DNA of 64,000 bases, taken from NCBI RefSeq assembly GCF_011762195.1, contig NZ_JAASQK010000008.1, forward strand, positions 1 through 64,000. Reading direction: 5' to 3'. The notes beneath the pieces were generated by a model, which saw only the letters and a program-made list of their open reading frames with translations, had not been told where the DNA came from and ran no database searches. Positions 52,349 to 61,707 of this stretch are shown piece after piece; position 1 is the first letter of the stretch; each line of letters starts with the position of its first letter. The stretch comes from Sphingomonas oligoaromativorans (lineage in GTDB: Bacteria; Pseudomonadota; Alphaproteobacteria; Sphingomonadales; Sphingomonadaceae). Made by a program: the position numbers and the translations under genes.

Positions 52349-53088
52349 GCATCGCCGACGCCTTCGGCCGCGCGGCCGACTATGATCGCCACGCCGCCGT
52401 CCAGCGCACCGTCGCCGGGCGGCTGGCCGGCCGCGTCGCCGCGCTGCCGCTCGCGGCGGCCCCGCGCATTCTGGAGATCGGTTGCGGCACCGGCCTGCTC
52501 GGCGCGGCGCTGGTCGATCGCCTGCCCGGCGCGCGCTGGCATATGACCGATCTCTCCCCCGCGATGGTCGAGCGGGCACGCCAGCGCTTCGCGGGCCGCC
52601 CGGATATCGCCTTTGCCACGATGGACGGCGAGGCCCCGGACATCGCCGGCCGGTTCGACCTGATCGTCTCCAGCCTCGCTTTCCAGTGGTTCGCGGACCT
52701 GCCCGGCGCCATCGGACGGCTGGGCAAGCTGCTCGCCCCCGGCGGCCATCTCGTCTTCACGACGATGGCGGCGGGCAGCTTCGCCGAGTGGCGCGTGGCG
52801 CATGACGGCCTCCCCTGCGGCACGCCCGATTATCCGGAAGCCGGGGCGCTCTCCGCGATGGGCCTCGGCGTCACGATCGAGGCGCTGCCGGTGCGCCACC
52901 ACGACGCGCGGGGTTTCCTCCATGCGGTGAAGGCGATCGGCGCCGGCACGCCGCGCCCCGGCCATAAACCGCTAACCCCCGCCCAGCTTCACGCGGTGAT
53001 GCGTCGCTTCGAGGAGGCGGGCTCCATCGCCAGCTATGTCGTCGCCACTTGCGTCCTCGGCGCTTCGGGAGAACAAGCGCGGGCATGA
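52345..53088 (+). CDS. bioC: Malonyl-ACP methyltransferase
   Basis: A 247-residue SAM methyltransferase that methylates the free carboxyl of malonyl-ACP so the fatty-acid enzymes can make pimeloyl-ACP. Seen: [18 protein letters not shown] (residues about 41-58), [15 protein letters not shown] near the start and the BioC pattern in [15 protein letters not shown]. The start is a TTG at 52345 overlapping the stop of the esterase gene (TTGA); no ATG is available upstream. The stop overlaps bioD's ATG. Confidence 0.92.
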   Translation: MSIADAFGRAADYDRHAAVQRTVAGRLAGRVAALPLAAAPRILEIGCGTGLLGAALVDRLPGARWHMTDLSPAMVERARQRFAGRPDIAFATMDGEAPDIAGRFDLIVSSLAFQWFADLPGAIGRLGKLLAPGGHLVFTTMAAGSFAEWRVAHDGLPCGTPDYPEAGALSAMGLGVTIEALPVRHHDARGFLHAVKAIGAGTPRPGHKPLTPAQLHAVMRRFEEAGSIASYVVATCVLGASGEQARA

Positions 53089-53702
53089 CCCGCCTTATCG
53101 TCACCGGGACGGATACCGGCATCGGCAAGACCGTCTTCTCCGCCGCGCTCGCGAGCGCGCTCGGCGCGACCTACTGGAAACCCATCCAGTCGGGGCTGGA
53201 GGACGGCGCGGACGCCGACAGCGTGGCGGCGCTCGGCGTCGAGCGCGTGCTGCCCGAAGCCTATCGCCTCACCCAGCCGCTCTCGCCGCATCGCTCGGCC
53301 GAGCTGGACGGCATCACGCTCGATCCCGTTCAGCTCACTCCGCCCGAGGTGAAAGGCCCGCTGGTGGTCGAAGGAGCCGGCGGCGTGCTGGTGCCGGTGA
53401 CGCGGCAATTGCTCTTCGCCGATCTCTTCGCGCGCTGGGGGATGCCGGCGGTGCTGGTGGCATGGACCGGGCTCGGCACGATCAACCACAGCCTGCTCTC
53501 GATCGAGGCGCTGCGCGCGCGGGGCGTGCCCATTCTTGGGCTCGCCTTCGTCGGCGACGAGAATGAGGATAATGAGGCCACCATCTGCCAGATCGGGCAG
53601 GTGAAGCGGCTGGGCCGCCTGCCGATCCTCGATCCGCTGACGCCGGGCGCGCTGCGCGGCGCCTTCCACGAGCATTTCCGCATCGAGGATTTCCGCGCGT
53701 GA
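53085..53702 (+). CDS. bioD: Dethiobiotin synthetase
   Basis: A 205-residue ATP-dependent carboxylase that closes the ureido ring of dethiobiotin. The P-loop [16 protein letters not shown] (residues about 7-22), substrate loop [12 protein letters not shown] (about 30-41) and [11 protein letters not shown] (about 99-109) are intact. ATGA overlap with bioC. Last 4 bases overlap bioA (GTGA). Confidence 0.95.
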   Translation: MTRLIVTGTDTGIGKTVFSAALASALGATYWKPIQSGLEDGADADSVAALGVERVLPEAYRLTQPLSPHRSAELDGITLDPVQLTPPEVKGPLVVEGAGGVLVPVTRQLLFADLFARWGMPAVLVAWTGLGTINHSLLSIEALRARGVPILGLAFVGDENEDNEATICQIGQVKRLGRLPILDPLTPGALRGAFHEHFRIEDFRA

Positions 53703-54934
53703 CCTCGCCCGTCTGGCACCCTTTCACCCAGCATGGCTTGCGGGAGCCGATCCCGCTGGTCGAGCGGTCCGAAGGCGCGGCTCTCCACACGGCGGACGGG
53801 CGACGGATCATCGACGCCATCTCGTCCTGGTGGGTGACGACGCACGGCCATTGCCATCCGCGCATCATGGCCGCGATCCGCGCGCAGGCCGAGACGCTCG
53901 ACCAGATCATCTTCGCCGGCTGGACCCACGAGCCCGCCGAACGGCTCGCGCAGGGCCTCGTCGGGATGATGCCGGCGCCGCTCGCCCATGTCTTCTATTC
54001 GGATTCGGGCTCCACCTCGGTGGAGGTGGCGCTCAAGATGGCGCTGGGCTTCTGGCTCAACCGGGGCGAGCCGCGCCACCGCATCCTGACGCTGGAGCAT
54101 GGCTATCATGGCGACACAATCGGCGGCATGTCGGTTGGCGCGCGAGGGGTCTATAATCAGGCGTACACACCGCTGCTGTTCGACGTCGGCACGCTGCCCT
54201 TCCCCATCGGTGACGGGCAGGCGACGCTCGATGCGCTGGAGACCGCGTGTCGGGACAAGCCCGCCGCGCTGATCCTTGAGCCGCTGGTGCTGGGCGCAGG
54301 CGGGATGCTGTTCTATTCGCCCAGGGTGCTGGCCGAGATGCGGGCGATCTGCGCGCGGCATGGCGTGCTCTTCATCGCCGACGAGGTGATGAGCGGCTGG
54401 GGCCGCACCGGCACGCTGCTCGCCTGCGAACAGGCGGGGATCGTGCCCGACATCCTCTGCCTCTCGAAGGGGCTGACCGGCGGCGCGATCCCGCTCGCGG
54501 TGACGATGGCCACGCCCGAGATCTTCGAAGCGCATTATTCCACCGACAAGGCGAAGATGTTCTTCCACTCGTCGAGCTACACCGCGAACCCGATCGCCTG
54601 CGCCGCCGCGCTCGCCAACCTGGACGTTTGGCGCGACGAGCCCGTGGCTGAACGCATCGCCACGCTGGCGGAGCGGCAGGAGGCGCGGATCACGGCCCTC
54701 CCCAATATCCGCGATGCGCGTCGGCTGGGCACCATTGCCGCCTGTGAGATCGGCGGAGGCGAAGGCTATCTCGCCTCGATCGGACCGGCGCTGCTGGCCT
54801 TCTTCCGCGAGCGCGACCTGCTCGTCCGGCCGATGGGCAACACCGTCTATGTGATGCCGCCCTACTGTATCGACGAGGCCGATCTCGACCGCATCTACGC
54901 GGCGATCGGCGAGGCGGCGGAACGCTTCGGCTGA
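53699..54934 (+). CDS. bioA: Adenosylmethionine-8-amino-7-oxononanoate aminotransferase
   Basis: A 411-residue class III PLP aminotransferase that makes 7,8-diaminopelargonate using S-adenosylmethionine. Seen: [10 protein letters not shown] (residues about 5-14), [33 protein letters not shown] (about 222-240) and PLP Lys in [16 protein letters not shown] (about 256-271). Start is GTG at 53699, overlapping the bioD stop. Last gene of the operon; bioB is not in the window, so biotin synthase is encoded elsewhere. A hairpin follows at once. Confidence 0.95.
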   Translation: MTSPVWHPFTQHGLREPIPLVERSEGAALHTADGRRIIDAISSWWVTTHGHCHPRIMAAIRAQAETLDQIIFAGWTHEPAERLAQGLVGMMPAPLAHVFYSDSGSTSVEVALKMALGFWLNRGEPRHRILTLEHGYHGDTIGGMSVGARGVYNQAYTPLLFDVGTLPFPIGDGQATLDALETACRDKPAALILEPLVLGAGGMLFYSPRVLAEMRAICARHGVLFIADEVMSGWGRTGTLLACEQAGIVPDILCLSKGLTGGAIPLAVTMATPEIFEAHYSTDKAKMFFHSSSYTANPIACAAALANLDVWRDEPVAERIATLAERQEARITALPNIRDARRLGTIAACEIGGGEGYLASIGPALLAFFRERDLLVRPMGNTVYVMPPYCIDEADLDRIYAAIGEAAERFG

Positions 54935-54963
54935 TCCCTCCCCGGCGCGTGTCCGGGGAGGGA
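54935..54963. terminator. Terminator between bioA and the efflux operon
   Basis: TCCCTCCCCGG (54935-54945) pairs perfectly with CCGGGGAGGGA (54953-54963), an 11-bp stem with a seven-base loop. It starts right after the bioA stop and ends just before the convergent emrB stop, so it probably works for both directions. No T-run. Confidence 0.7.
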
Positions 54964-54970
54964 GCCGGGG

Positions 54971-56518
54971 TCAGTCGGCGGCCACCATATGCTCGCTGGG
55001 GGCCGGCTTGCGGCAGAACCACACCACCGGGATCATCAGCACCGCCATGATCGCGCAGATCCAGAACAGCTCCAGCGAGGAGAGCAGATAGGCCTGGTTG
55101 ATGATCTGACGGTAGATCGACCCGGCCGCCTGCAACGGGCTCAGCCCCAGCGACTGGAGTTGGTCCGTCGCCTGACGGAAGACGGGCGAGAAGGGATTGC
55201 CCATCTCGGTCAGCCGCTCCTGATGCAGCGCCTCGCGACGATCCCAATAGGTCGTGATGATCGACGCCGCGAAGCTGCCCGCGGTGATGCGCGCGAAGTT
55301 GGAGATGCCGCTCGCCGACGGCACCTTCTCCGCCGGCAGGCCATCGAGCGTGATGGTGAGCAGCGGCACGAAGAAGATGCTCATCGCCAGGCCCTGCAAC
55401 GCCAGCGGCGCCGCCAGCACGAGGAAGCTCGCGTCCGGCGTATAGTGCGAGCGGATCCAGTAGGAGGCGGCGAAACACAGGAAGGCGCCCGTCGCCTGCC
55501 AGCGCGCATCCAGCTTGAGCCGGCTCACGAACGGCGTCGCGATCACCGCCACCGCGCCCGAGGGAGCCGCCACGAGCCCCGCCCAGGTGGCGTTATAGCC
55601 CATATATTGCTGGAGCCAGAGCGGCAGCAGCAGGTTGTTGGCGAAGAACAGCGCATAGCCGAGGCACAGCGCCAGCGTGCCGAGCGAGAAATTCCGTCCG
55701 CGAAACAGCGACAGATCGACCACCGGATGCCGGTCCGTCACCTCCCAGATGATCCAGGCGATGAAACCGACGACGGCGAAGATGGTCAGCACGACGATCA
55801 GCGGATGGTTGAACCAGTCGCGATCCTTGCCGAGGTCCAGCATCGTCTGGAGGCTGAACACCCAGAAGGCGAGCAGGAGCAGGCCGCCGGTATCGATGGG
55901 AAGCCTGCGGGTCGGCGTCTCGCGGCTGGCGAGCGCGCGCCACGACATCGCCGCGCAGATCAGGCCGATCGGCACGTTGATGAGGAAGATCCAGCCCCAA
56001 TAATAATTGTCGGAGATATAGCCGCCGAGCACCGGGCCGAGCACCGGCGCGGTCAGCGTCGTCATCGACCAGATGGCGAGCGCGGTGCCCCGCTTCTGCG
56101 GCGGGAAGATCGAGATGAGCAGCGCCTGGCTGCCCGGAATCATCGGGCCGGAGACGGCGCCCTGAAGGATGCGGAAGACGATCAGCGACGGCAGGCTCCA
56201 CGCGATGCCGCAGAGCAGCGAGGCGACCGTGAAGGCCAGCACCGAGACGCTGAAGGTGCGGACCACGCCGAACCGGCCCATCAGCCAGCCGGTCAGCGGC
56301 ACCGTCACGCCGTTCGCCACCGCGAAGGAGGTGATGACCCAGGTGCCGTTGTCAGTGCTGACGCCCAGATTGCCCGAGATGGTGGGCAGCGAGACGTTGG
56401 CGATCGTGCCGTCCAGCACCTGCATGAAGGTGCCGAGCGCAAGCGCGATCGCGGTGATGCCCAGCGCCGCGCCGGTGAGCGGCGCGGGCTGCCCACCCGG
56501 CGCGGCCGGGCCGCTCAC
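54971..56518 (-). CDS. emrB: DHA2-family MFS multidrug exporter
   Basis: A 515-residue inner-membrane exporter, the EmrB-type of the DHA2 family with about 14 membrane segments. Seen: the motif LDGTIANVSLPTISGNLG (residues about 35-52), LTGWLMGRFGVVRTF (about 75-89) and VFRILQGAVSGPMIPGSQALL (about 113-133). It works with the membrane fusion protein EmrA and an outer-membrane channel. The start is GTG at 56518, overlapping the emrA stop. Confidence 0.94.
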   Translation of the reverse strand: MSGPAAPGGQPAPLTGAALGITAIALALGTFMQVLDGTIANVSLPTISGNLGVSTDNGTWVITSFAVANGVTVPLTGWLMGRFGVVRTFSVSVLAFTVASLLCGIAWSLPSLIVFRILQGAVSGPMIPGSQALLISIFPPQKRGTALAIWSMTTLTAPVLGPVLGGYISDNYYWGWIFLINVPIGLICAAMSWRALASRETPTRRLPIDTGGLLLLAFWVFSLQTMLDLGKDRDWFNHPLIVVLTIFAVVGFIAWIIWEVTDRHPVVDLSLFRGRNFSLGTLALCLGYALFFANNLLLPLWLQQYMGYNATWAGLVAAPSGAVAVIATPFVSRLKLDARWQATGAFLCFAASYWIRSHYTPDASFLVLAAPLALQGLAMSIFFVPLLTITLDGLPAEKVPSASGISNFARITAGSFAASIITTYWDRREALHQERLTEMGNPFSPVFRQATDQLQSLGLSPLQAAGSIYRQIINQAYLLSSLELFWICAIMAVLMIPVVWFCRKPAPSEHMVAAD

Positions 56519-57726
56519 CGGGCGGAACCCATGTTCTGGGCGATGATCTGGCGGATGCGGGCTTCCACCTCGGGGCCGCCGTCCACCGCTTCCTGCGTGC
56601 CGCCGGCGGGCGGCGTGCTGCCGGCCACCATCGGGCCGGAACGATCGCTGGTCGCCACCGTCACGTTCATCGACAGGCCGATGCGCAGCGGGGTCTTGGC
56701 CAGTTCCTTCGGATCGAGCGCGATGCGGACGGGCACGCGCTGGACGATCTTGATCCAGTTGCCCGAGGCGTTCTGCGGCGGCAGCAGCGAGAAGGCGTTG
56801 CCCGAGCCGGCGCCGAGGCCCAGCACCTTGCCATGGAAGGTCACGCCCTTGCCGTAGACGTCCGCCTTGATCGTCGCCGGCTGGCCGACGCGCAGATGCT
56901 CGAGCTGGGTCTCGCGGAAGTTGGCGTCCACCCACAGGCTGTCGAGCGGCACCACGGCCATCAGCGGCGTGCCCGGCGCGACCCGCTGGCCGAGCTGGAC
57001 GGTGCGCTGGGCGACGACGCCGGAGACGGGCGCCTTGATGTTCATATAGGCGCGGCTGATCGCGGCGCGGCGCACGGCGGCGATCGCGGCGAGCACGGCC
57101 GGGTTGTTATAGACGTCGGTGCCCTGGATCGCGCTGGCCGCCTGCGAACGCTTCGCCTCGGCGAGGTTCAGCGCGGCGCGCGCCGTGGTGACGGCATCGG
57201 CGGCGTGGCTCACCTCCTCGCCCGAGACGGCGCCGTCGGCGACGGCGGCCTTGCGGCGGCGATAGTCGTTCTCGGCGCGGCCGAGATCGGCCTGAGCCTG
57301 CGCGATCTCCGCCGAGGCTTCGTCCACCGACGAGCCCTGCGAGCGGAAGGCGCGGACGGCGCGGCCGAGATCGGCCTCGGCCGAGGCCAGCGCGACATCC
57401 TCGGTCGCCGGATCGAGATCGATCAGCGGCTGGCCCCGCGTCACCGCCTGCGTGTTGTCGGCGTGGAGCGCGATCACCGTGCCGCCTTCGCGCGCCGTGA
57501 TCGAGACGATGTTGCCGCCCACATAGGCGTCATCCGTCTCCTCGCTCGACGGGGCGAGCAGAATACTGACGCCATAAGCGATCGCGGCCAGCACGATCAC
57601 GATGCCGAGGATGAGGAAACCGGTGCGGCGCGCGCGCGACTTGGGCGGCTCCTGCACGGCGTTGGCGACAGGCGCTGGGGCGTCCATGGGAGTCTCCCGA
57701 TCGATGGTCTGGGGGGTGTCGGTCAT
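56515..57726 (-). CDS. emrA: HlyD/EmrA-family membrane fusion protein
   Basis: A 403-residue periplasmic adaptor. One N-terminal membrane helix (TGFLILGIVIVLAAIAYGVSILLA, residues about 36-59) is followed by TDDAYVGGNIVSITAREGGTV (lipoyl-like half), a long alpha-helical hairpin (about 105-215) and the second lipoyl half with VSGVVAQRTVQLGQRVAPGTPL (about 237-258). EmrA-type. The start overlaps the NodT stop (ATGA) and the stop overlaps emrB, so the operon order is marR-nodT-emrA-emrB. Confidence 0.94.
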   Translation of the reverse strand: MTDTPQTIDRETPMDAPAPVANAVQEPPKSRARRTGFLILGIVIVLAAIAYGVSILLAPSSEETDDAYVGGNIVSITAREGGTVIALHADNTQAVTRGQPLIDLDPATEDVALASAEADLGRAVRAFRSQGSSVDEASAEIAQAQADLGRAENDYRRRKAAVADGAVSGEEVSHAADAVTTARAALNLAEAKRSQAASAIQGTDVYNNPAVLAAIAAVRRAAISRAYMNIKAPVSGVVAQRTVQLGQRVAPGTPLMAVVPLDSLWVDANFRETQLEHLRVGQPATIKADVYGKGVTFHGKVLGLGAGSGNAFSLLPPQNASGNWIKIVQRVPVRIALDPKELAKTPLRIGLSMNVTVATSDRSGPMVAGSTPPAGGTQEAVDGGPEVEARIRQIIAQNMGSAR

Positions 57727-59153
57727 GAGTGGGTGTCCGCGGCAGGAGCCGCCTGACGCGGCGCGAGAGGATCGAAGCCGCCGCCCAACGCGGCGATGAG
57801 CTGGATGCGGCGGGTCAGCGCATCGGCCTGCACGCCGACCAGCGCCTGCTCGGCCTCCAGCAGGCGGAAGCCGGAATCGATGGCGTCGAGCTGCGAGCCG
57901 AGGCCGGTCCGCACGCGCACCTGATCGAGCCGCACCGTGTCGCGCAGGCCCTGCACGACGCGGCCCTGCTCGGCCAGATCCTCATCCGCCGAGCGGACGT
58001 TGGTGATGGCGTCGGCGGATTCGCGCACGGCATTCAGAACAGCGTTGTCATAACTCGCCACCGCGCCATCGAGATCGGCGGTCGCGCCGCGATACTGCGC
58101 GCGCAGGCGGCCGCCCTCGAAGATCGGCAGGCTGAGCGCGGCGCCGCCGCTGAACGAGCCCGCGCCGCCGGTGAAGAAGTTGGAGAGGCCGACCGAGGCG
58201 AGCCCGGCGAGCGCGGTGATGCTCACGTCCGGCAGGAAGGCGGCGCGTGCCACCTTGCGGCCCTGCACCGCCGCCTCGATCCGCGCCTGCCCCGCGAGCA
58301 GGTCCGGCCGGCGGCCGAGCAGGTCGGCGGGCAGCATCTCGGGCACCACCGGCGCCCTGTCGAGCGCGAGCGTGGGCTTCCCGATCTGCGGATAGAAATC
58401 GGCGCCCCGGCCGACCAATGCGGCAAGGGCATGGATCAGCACGTCGCGCTGGCGGGTGGCCTGCGTCCGCACCTGCTCGGCCTCGGCGAGCAGCGTCTCG
58501 GCCTGCTTGAGCTGGAACTGGCTGCTGAGCTGGTTCTTCACGCGCGCCTGGGCATAGCCGAGCGCCTTCTGCCGGGTGTCGACGAAGCCGTCCGCCACCT
58601 CGATCAGGCGATTGGCCTGCGCAAGCCTGACATAGGCCTGCGCGATCGCGACCGAGAGCGAGAGCCGGGCCGCCGCGCTGTCCAGCCGCGCCGCGTCGGC
58701 CGAAGCGGAGGCCTGCCGCACCGCCGAACGCTGGCGGCCGAACAGGTCGAGATCCCAGTCCAGATTGGCGCCGGCGATGGCGATGTTGGCGGTGTTGCCG
58801 CCGATCGGCGGCGGCGCGAGCTTGTCGCCGATCCGCGCCCGCATCACCTGCGCCGATCCGTTGACATGGGGCAGCAGCGCGGAATGCTCCACCTGCACTT
58901 CGGCGCTCGCGGCGCGGACGCGGGCCTCGGCGGCGGCGAGGCTGGGATTGCCGGCCAGGCCCGCCTGGATCAGCGCGTCGAGCTGGGGATCGCCGAACGC
59001 GGTCCACCAGTCGGCGCCGATCTTCGCGGTGCCGCTTTCGAGCCCGAGCGAGCCCTCCTGCACCTGCGCCACCTGCGGCCCCTCATGCGGCACCGCCGCG
59101 CATCCGGCGAGCAGCATGGCCGCCACCGCCGGGAATGCGATCACCCGCTTCAT
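57723..59153 (-). CDS. NodT-family outer-membrane efflux lipoprotein
   Basis: A 476-residue TolC-like channel of the RND outer-membrane factor family. The signal ends in the lipobox LLAGCAA (Cys about 18), so it is lipid-anchored. The two TolC repeats are visible: NPSLAAAEARVRAASAEVQVEHS (residues about 73-95) and RPDLLAGQARIEAAVQGRKVARAAFLPDVS (about 287-316). It provides the exit for the EmrAB pump. Start overlaps the MarR stop (ATGA). Confidence 0.94.
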   Translation of the reverse strand: MKRVIAFPAVAAMLLAGCAAVPHEGPQVAQVQEGSLGLESGTAKIGADWWTAFGDPQLDALIQAGLAGNPSLAAAEARVRAASAEVQVEHSALLPHVNGSAQVMRARIGDKLAPPPIGGNTANIAIAGANLDWDLDLFGRQRSAVRQASASADAARLDSAAARLSLSVAIAQAYVRLAQANRLIEVADGFVDTRQKALGYAQARVKNQLSSQFQLKQAETLLAEAEQVRTQATRQRDVLIHALAALVGRGADFYPQIGKPTLALDRAPVVPEMLPADLLGRRPDLLAGQARIEAAVQGRKVARAAFLPDVSITALAGLASVGLSNFFTGGAGSFSGGAALSLPIFEGGRLRAQYRGATADLDGAVASYDNAVLNAVRESADAITNVRSADEDLAEQGRVVQGLRDTVRLDQVRVRTGLGSQLDAIDSGFRLLEAEQALVGVQADALTRRIQLIAALGGGFDPLAPRQAAPAADTHS

Positions 59154-59635
59154 TCCGCCAACTCCTTATGCCTGTCCGGGCAGCCGCAAACACGCTCCGC
59201 CGCGGCCAGCAGCTTGATGAGGCCAGCCACCACGACGTCTACCTCGTCCTGTTCGAAATCCACCAGCACCTCGTTCCACGCCTCGACGACCCGATGCTGC
59301 AATTGCTCGACAAGCGCGTGCCCCTCGTCGGTGACGGCGAGCTGCACGACGCGCCGGTCCGCCGATCCACGATCCCGGACGAGGAAGCCGCGCGCCTCCA
59401 GCACGTCGATCATGCGCGTGGTGGCGCCGGTGGTGATCGACAGCTCGCGGGCCAGATCGCCGGCGTTGCGCGCCACGCCGTCGCGCACGACCTTGAGCGC
59501 GATCCATTGCACGAAGCTGACGCCGGTATCCTCGAACCGCGATTCGACCAGGTTCGCCATCAGCTTGTCGATGCGGCGCACCAGCCGCCCGGGCGAGGAG
59601 CGTGCGGCGCAGCTTTGAATCGTGAGAACGGCCAT
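59150..59635 (-). CDS. MarR-family regulator of the efflux operon
   Basis: A 161-residue winged-helix repressor-type regulator. DNA-binding region: QWIALKVVRDGVARNAGDLARELSITTGATTRMIDVLEARGFLVRDRG (residues about 42-90). It is the first gene of the efflux operon, so it most likely controls its own operon through the palindrome at 59655-59668, 19 bases upstream of its start. GGAAGG precedes the ATG. Its inducer is unknown. Confidence 0.93.
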   Translation of the reverse strand: MAVLTIQSCAARSSPGRLVRRIDKLMANLVESRFEDTGVSFVQWIALKVVRDGVARNAGDLARELSITTGATTRMIDVLEARGFLVRDRGSADRRVVQLAVTDEGHALVEQLQHRVVEAWNEVLVDFEQDEVDVVVAGLIKLLAAAERVCGCPDRHKELAE

Positions 59636-59654
59636 AACGCCTTCCGATGCATTG

Positions 59655-59668
59655 TCTGCATATGCAGA
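59655..59668. promoter_or_regulatory. Palindromic MarR operator candidate
   Basis: TCTGCATATGCAGA is a perfect 14-base palindrome, 19 bases upstream of the MarR start (59635), where a promoter for the efflux operon would be. Palindromes of this kind bind MarR dimers, which supports autoregulation of the efflux operon. Sequence is seen; binding is inferred. Confidence 0.65.
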
Positions 59669-59809
59669 TATTGCGCGGTCAAATATTCGTCAAGATACTT
59701 CTTCACGGCATCGCTCTGGCCGGATGATGTGACAGCACCGTTCCGATCGGCTACAAATTGGGACGGGACAGGGCTTTCCGGCGGTGAGCAGCCGAAGGGG
59801 GAGAGTGCG

Positions 59810-60268
59810 ATGGTCATCATATTGGCGCTTCTGATCGGCTTCATCGCGGGCCTCCGGGCGATGATCGCCCCGCTGGCGATCGCAGTGAAGGCGCGACTCG
59901 GGCTTCTCGATCTCCACGGGAGCTGGCTCGCCTTCTTCGGCTATCGCTGGACGCCATGGGTGGTGGCGCTCGCCGCGCTGGCCGAGATCGTCAACGACAA
60001 GCTGCCCGCCACGCCGAGCCGCAAGGTGCCGCCGCAATTCGCCGTGCGCGTGCTGCTGGGCGCGCTGTGCGGCGCGGCGGTGGGCATCCCTTCCGGGCAA
60101 TGGATCGTCACGCTGCTCATCGGCGCGATCGGCGCGGTGCTCGGCACGCTGGGCGGCGCCGCGGCGCGCGGCGCGCTCGCCCGTGCGTTCGGCAAGGATA
60201 TGCCCGCGGCCCTGATCGAGGACGTGGTGACACTGCTCCTCGCCGCCGTCGCCGTCCACGCGCTGTGA
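59810..60268 (+). CDS. DUF4126-family membrane protein
   Basis: A 152-residue integral membrane protein with four hydrophobic segments (IILALLIGFIAGLRAMIAPLAI at the N-terminus; VVALAALAEIVNDKLP; a Gly-rich third segment). DUF4126 has no known function. GGGGGAGAG precedes the ATG at 59810. Its stop overlaps the GTG start of the next gene (GTGA), so it may form a functional pair with the disulfide oxidoreductase, but none is known. Confidence 0.85.
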   Translation: MVIILALLIGFIAGLRAMIAPLAIAVKARLGLLDLHGSWLAFFGYRWTPWVVALAALAEIVNDKLPATPSRKVPPQFAVRVLLGALCGAAVGIPSGQWIVTLLIGAIGAVLGTLGGAAARGALARAFGKDMPAALIEDVVTLLLAAVAVHAL

Positions 60269-61641
60269 GCCGCGCATTCGATGCCATCGTCGTCGGCGCG
60301 GGGCAGGCCGGCCCGTCGCTGTGCGGGCGGCTGAGCGCCGCCGGCATGAAGGTCGCGCTGGTCGAGCGCCATCTGCTCGGCGGCACCTGCGTCAACACCG
60401 GCTGTATGCCGACCAAGGCGCTGGTCGCCTCCGCTTATGCCGCCCATCTCGCCGGCCGCGCGTCGGATTATGGGGTGATGGTGCGCGGGCCGATCGACAT
60501 CGACATGCCGAAGGTGACGGCGCGCGTGCAGGGCGTCGCCTCGAATGCGCGGGGCAATGTCGAGAAATGGGTCGGCGGCATGGCGAACTGCACGCTGATC
60601 CGCGGCCACGCCCGCTTCCTCGCGCCCGACCGGATGCGGGTGGGCGAGGAGGAGATCAGCGCGCCGCGCATCTTCCTCAATGTCGGCGGCCGCGCCGTCG
60701 TGCCGGATTTTCCGGGCATCGACGGAATCGACTATCTCACCAACACCTCGATCCTCCAGCTCACCGAGGTGCCGCGCCATCTGATCGTGATCGGGGGCAG
60801 CTATATCGGGCTGGAGTTCGCGCAAGCGTACCGCCGTTTCGGCGCCGAGGTGACGGTGGTGGAGAAAGGCCCCCGCATCGTCGCGCGCGAGGATGAGGAC
60901 GTCTCCGCCGCGCTTCAGGAGATATTGGAGAAGGAGGGCATCGCCTTCCGCCTCAACGCCGAATGCATCCGCTTCGCTAGGCACCCGGACGGCATCGCCG
61001 CCGGCGTGACCTGCGAGGAAGGACCGCCCGAGGTGATCGGCAGCCACGTCCTCCTTGCGGTCGGGCGGCAGCCCAACACCGGCGATCTGGGCCTCGACGC
61101 CGCCGGCCTCGTCAGCGACGCGCGCGGCTATGTCACCGTCAACGACCGGCTGGAGACCAACGTCCCCGGCATCTGGGCGATGGGCGACTGCAACGGGCGC
61201 GGCGCCTTCACCCACACCAGCTACAATGATTACGAGATCGTCGCCGCCAACCTGCTCGACGGGGCGGACCGGCGGGTGATCGACCGCCTGCCCTGCTACG
61301 GCCTGTTCACCGATCCGCCGCTCGGCCGCGCCGGGCTGGGCGAGGCCGAGGCCAAGGCGCAGGGCCACCGCATCCGCGTCGGCAGGCGGCCGATGACGCG
61401 CGTCGGCCGCGCCGTCGAGAAGGGCGAGGCGCAGGGCTTCATGAAGATCGTCGTCGACGCCGACAGCGACCATATCCTCGGCGGCGCGGTGCTGGGGCCG
61501 GGCGGCGACGAGGCGATCCACGTCATCCTCGACATGATGCAGACCGGGCAGACGGCGACCTCGCTCGCCCACACCGTCCATATCCACCCGACCGTCTCGG
61601 AACTGCTGCCGACCATCGCGGGCGAGCTGAAGCCCGCCTGA
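60265..61641 (+). CDS. FAD-dependent disulfide oxidoreductase (MerA/Lpd-like)
   Basis: A 458-residue class I pyridine-nucleotide disulfide oxidoreductase. FAD site VVGAGQAGPSLCGRL (residues about 9-23), redox-active disulfide GGTCVNTGCMPTKAL (about 40-54, CxxxxC), NAD site VIGGSYIGLEFAQAYRRFGAEV (about 174-195), FAD motif MGDCNGRGAF (about 308-317) and the C-terminal HIHPTVSELLP (about 441-451, active-site His/Glu). It lacks the NmerA heavy-metal domain of mercuric reductase. Substrate unknown: it could be a mercuric reductase-like, glutathione/mycothione-like or lipoamide-like enzyme. Start is GTG, coupled to the DUF4126 gene. Confidence 0.9.
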   Translation: MSRAFDAIVVGAGQAGPSLCGRLSAAGMKVALVERHLLGGTCVNTGCMPTKALVASAYAAHLAGRASDYGVMVRGPIDIDMPKVTARVQGVASNARGNVEKWVGGMANCTLIRGHARFLAPDRMRVGEEEISAPRIFLNVGGRAVVPDFPGIDGIDYLTNTSILQLTEVPRHLIVIGGSYIGLEFAQAYRRFGAEVTVVEKGPRIVAREDEDVSAALQEILEKEGIAFRLNAECIRFARHPDGIAAGVTCEEGPPEVIGSHVLLAVGRQPNTGDLGLDAAGLVSDARGYVTVNDRLETNVPGIWAMGDCNGRGAFTHTSYNDYEIVAANLLDGADRRVIDRLPCYGLFTDPPLGRAGLGEAEAKAQGHRIRVGRRPMTRVGRAVEKGEAQGFMKIVVDADSDHILGGAVLGPGGDEAIHVILDMMQTGQTATSLAHTVHIHPTVSELLPTIAGELKPA

Positions 61642-61707
61642 GCCCCTCTTGGCCGGGGCGTCCCCGCCGCGCTAGATGGACGCCCCTCCTCCAAGGCGAG
61701 TGCCCCC

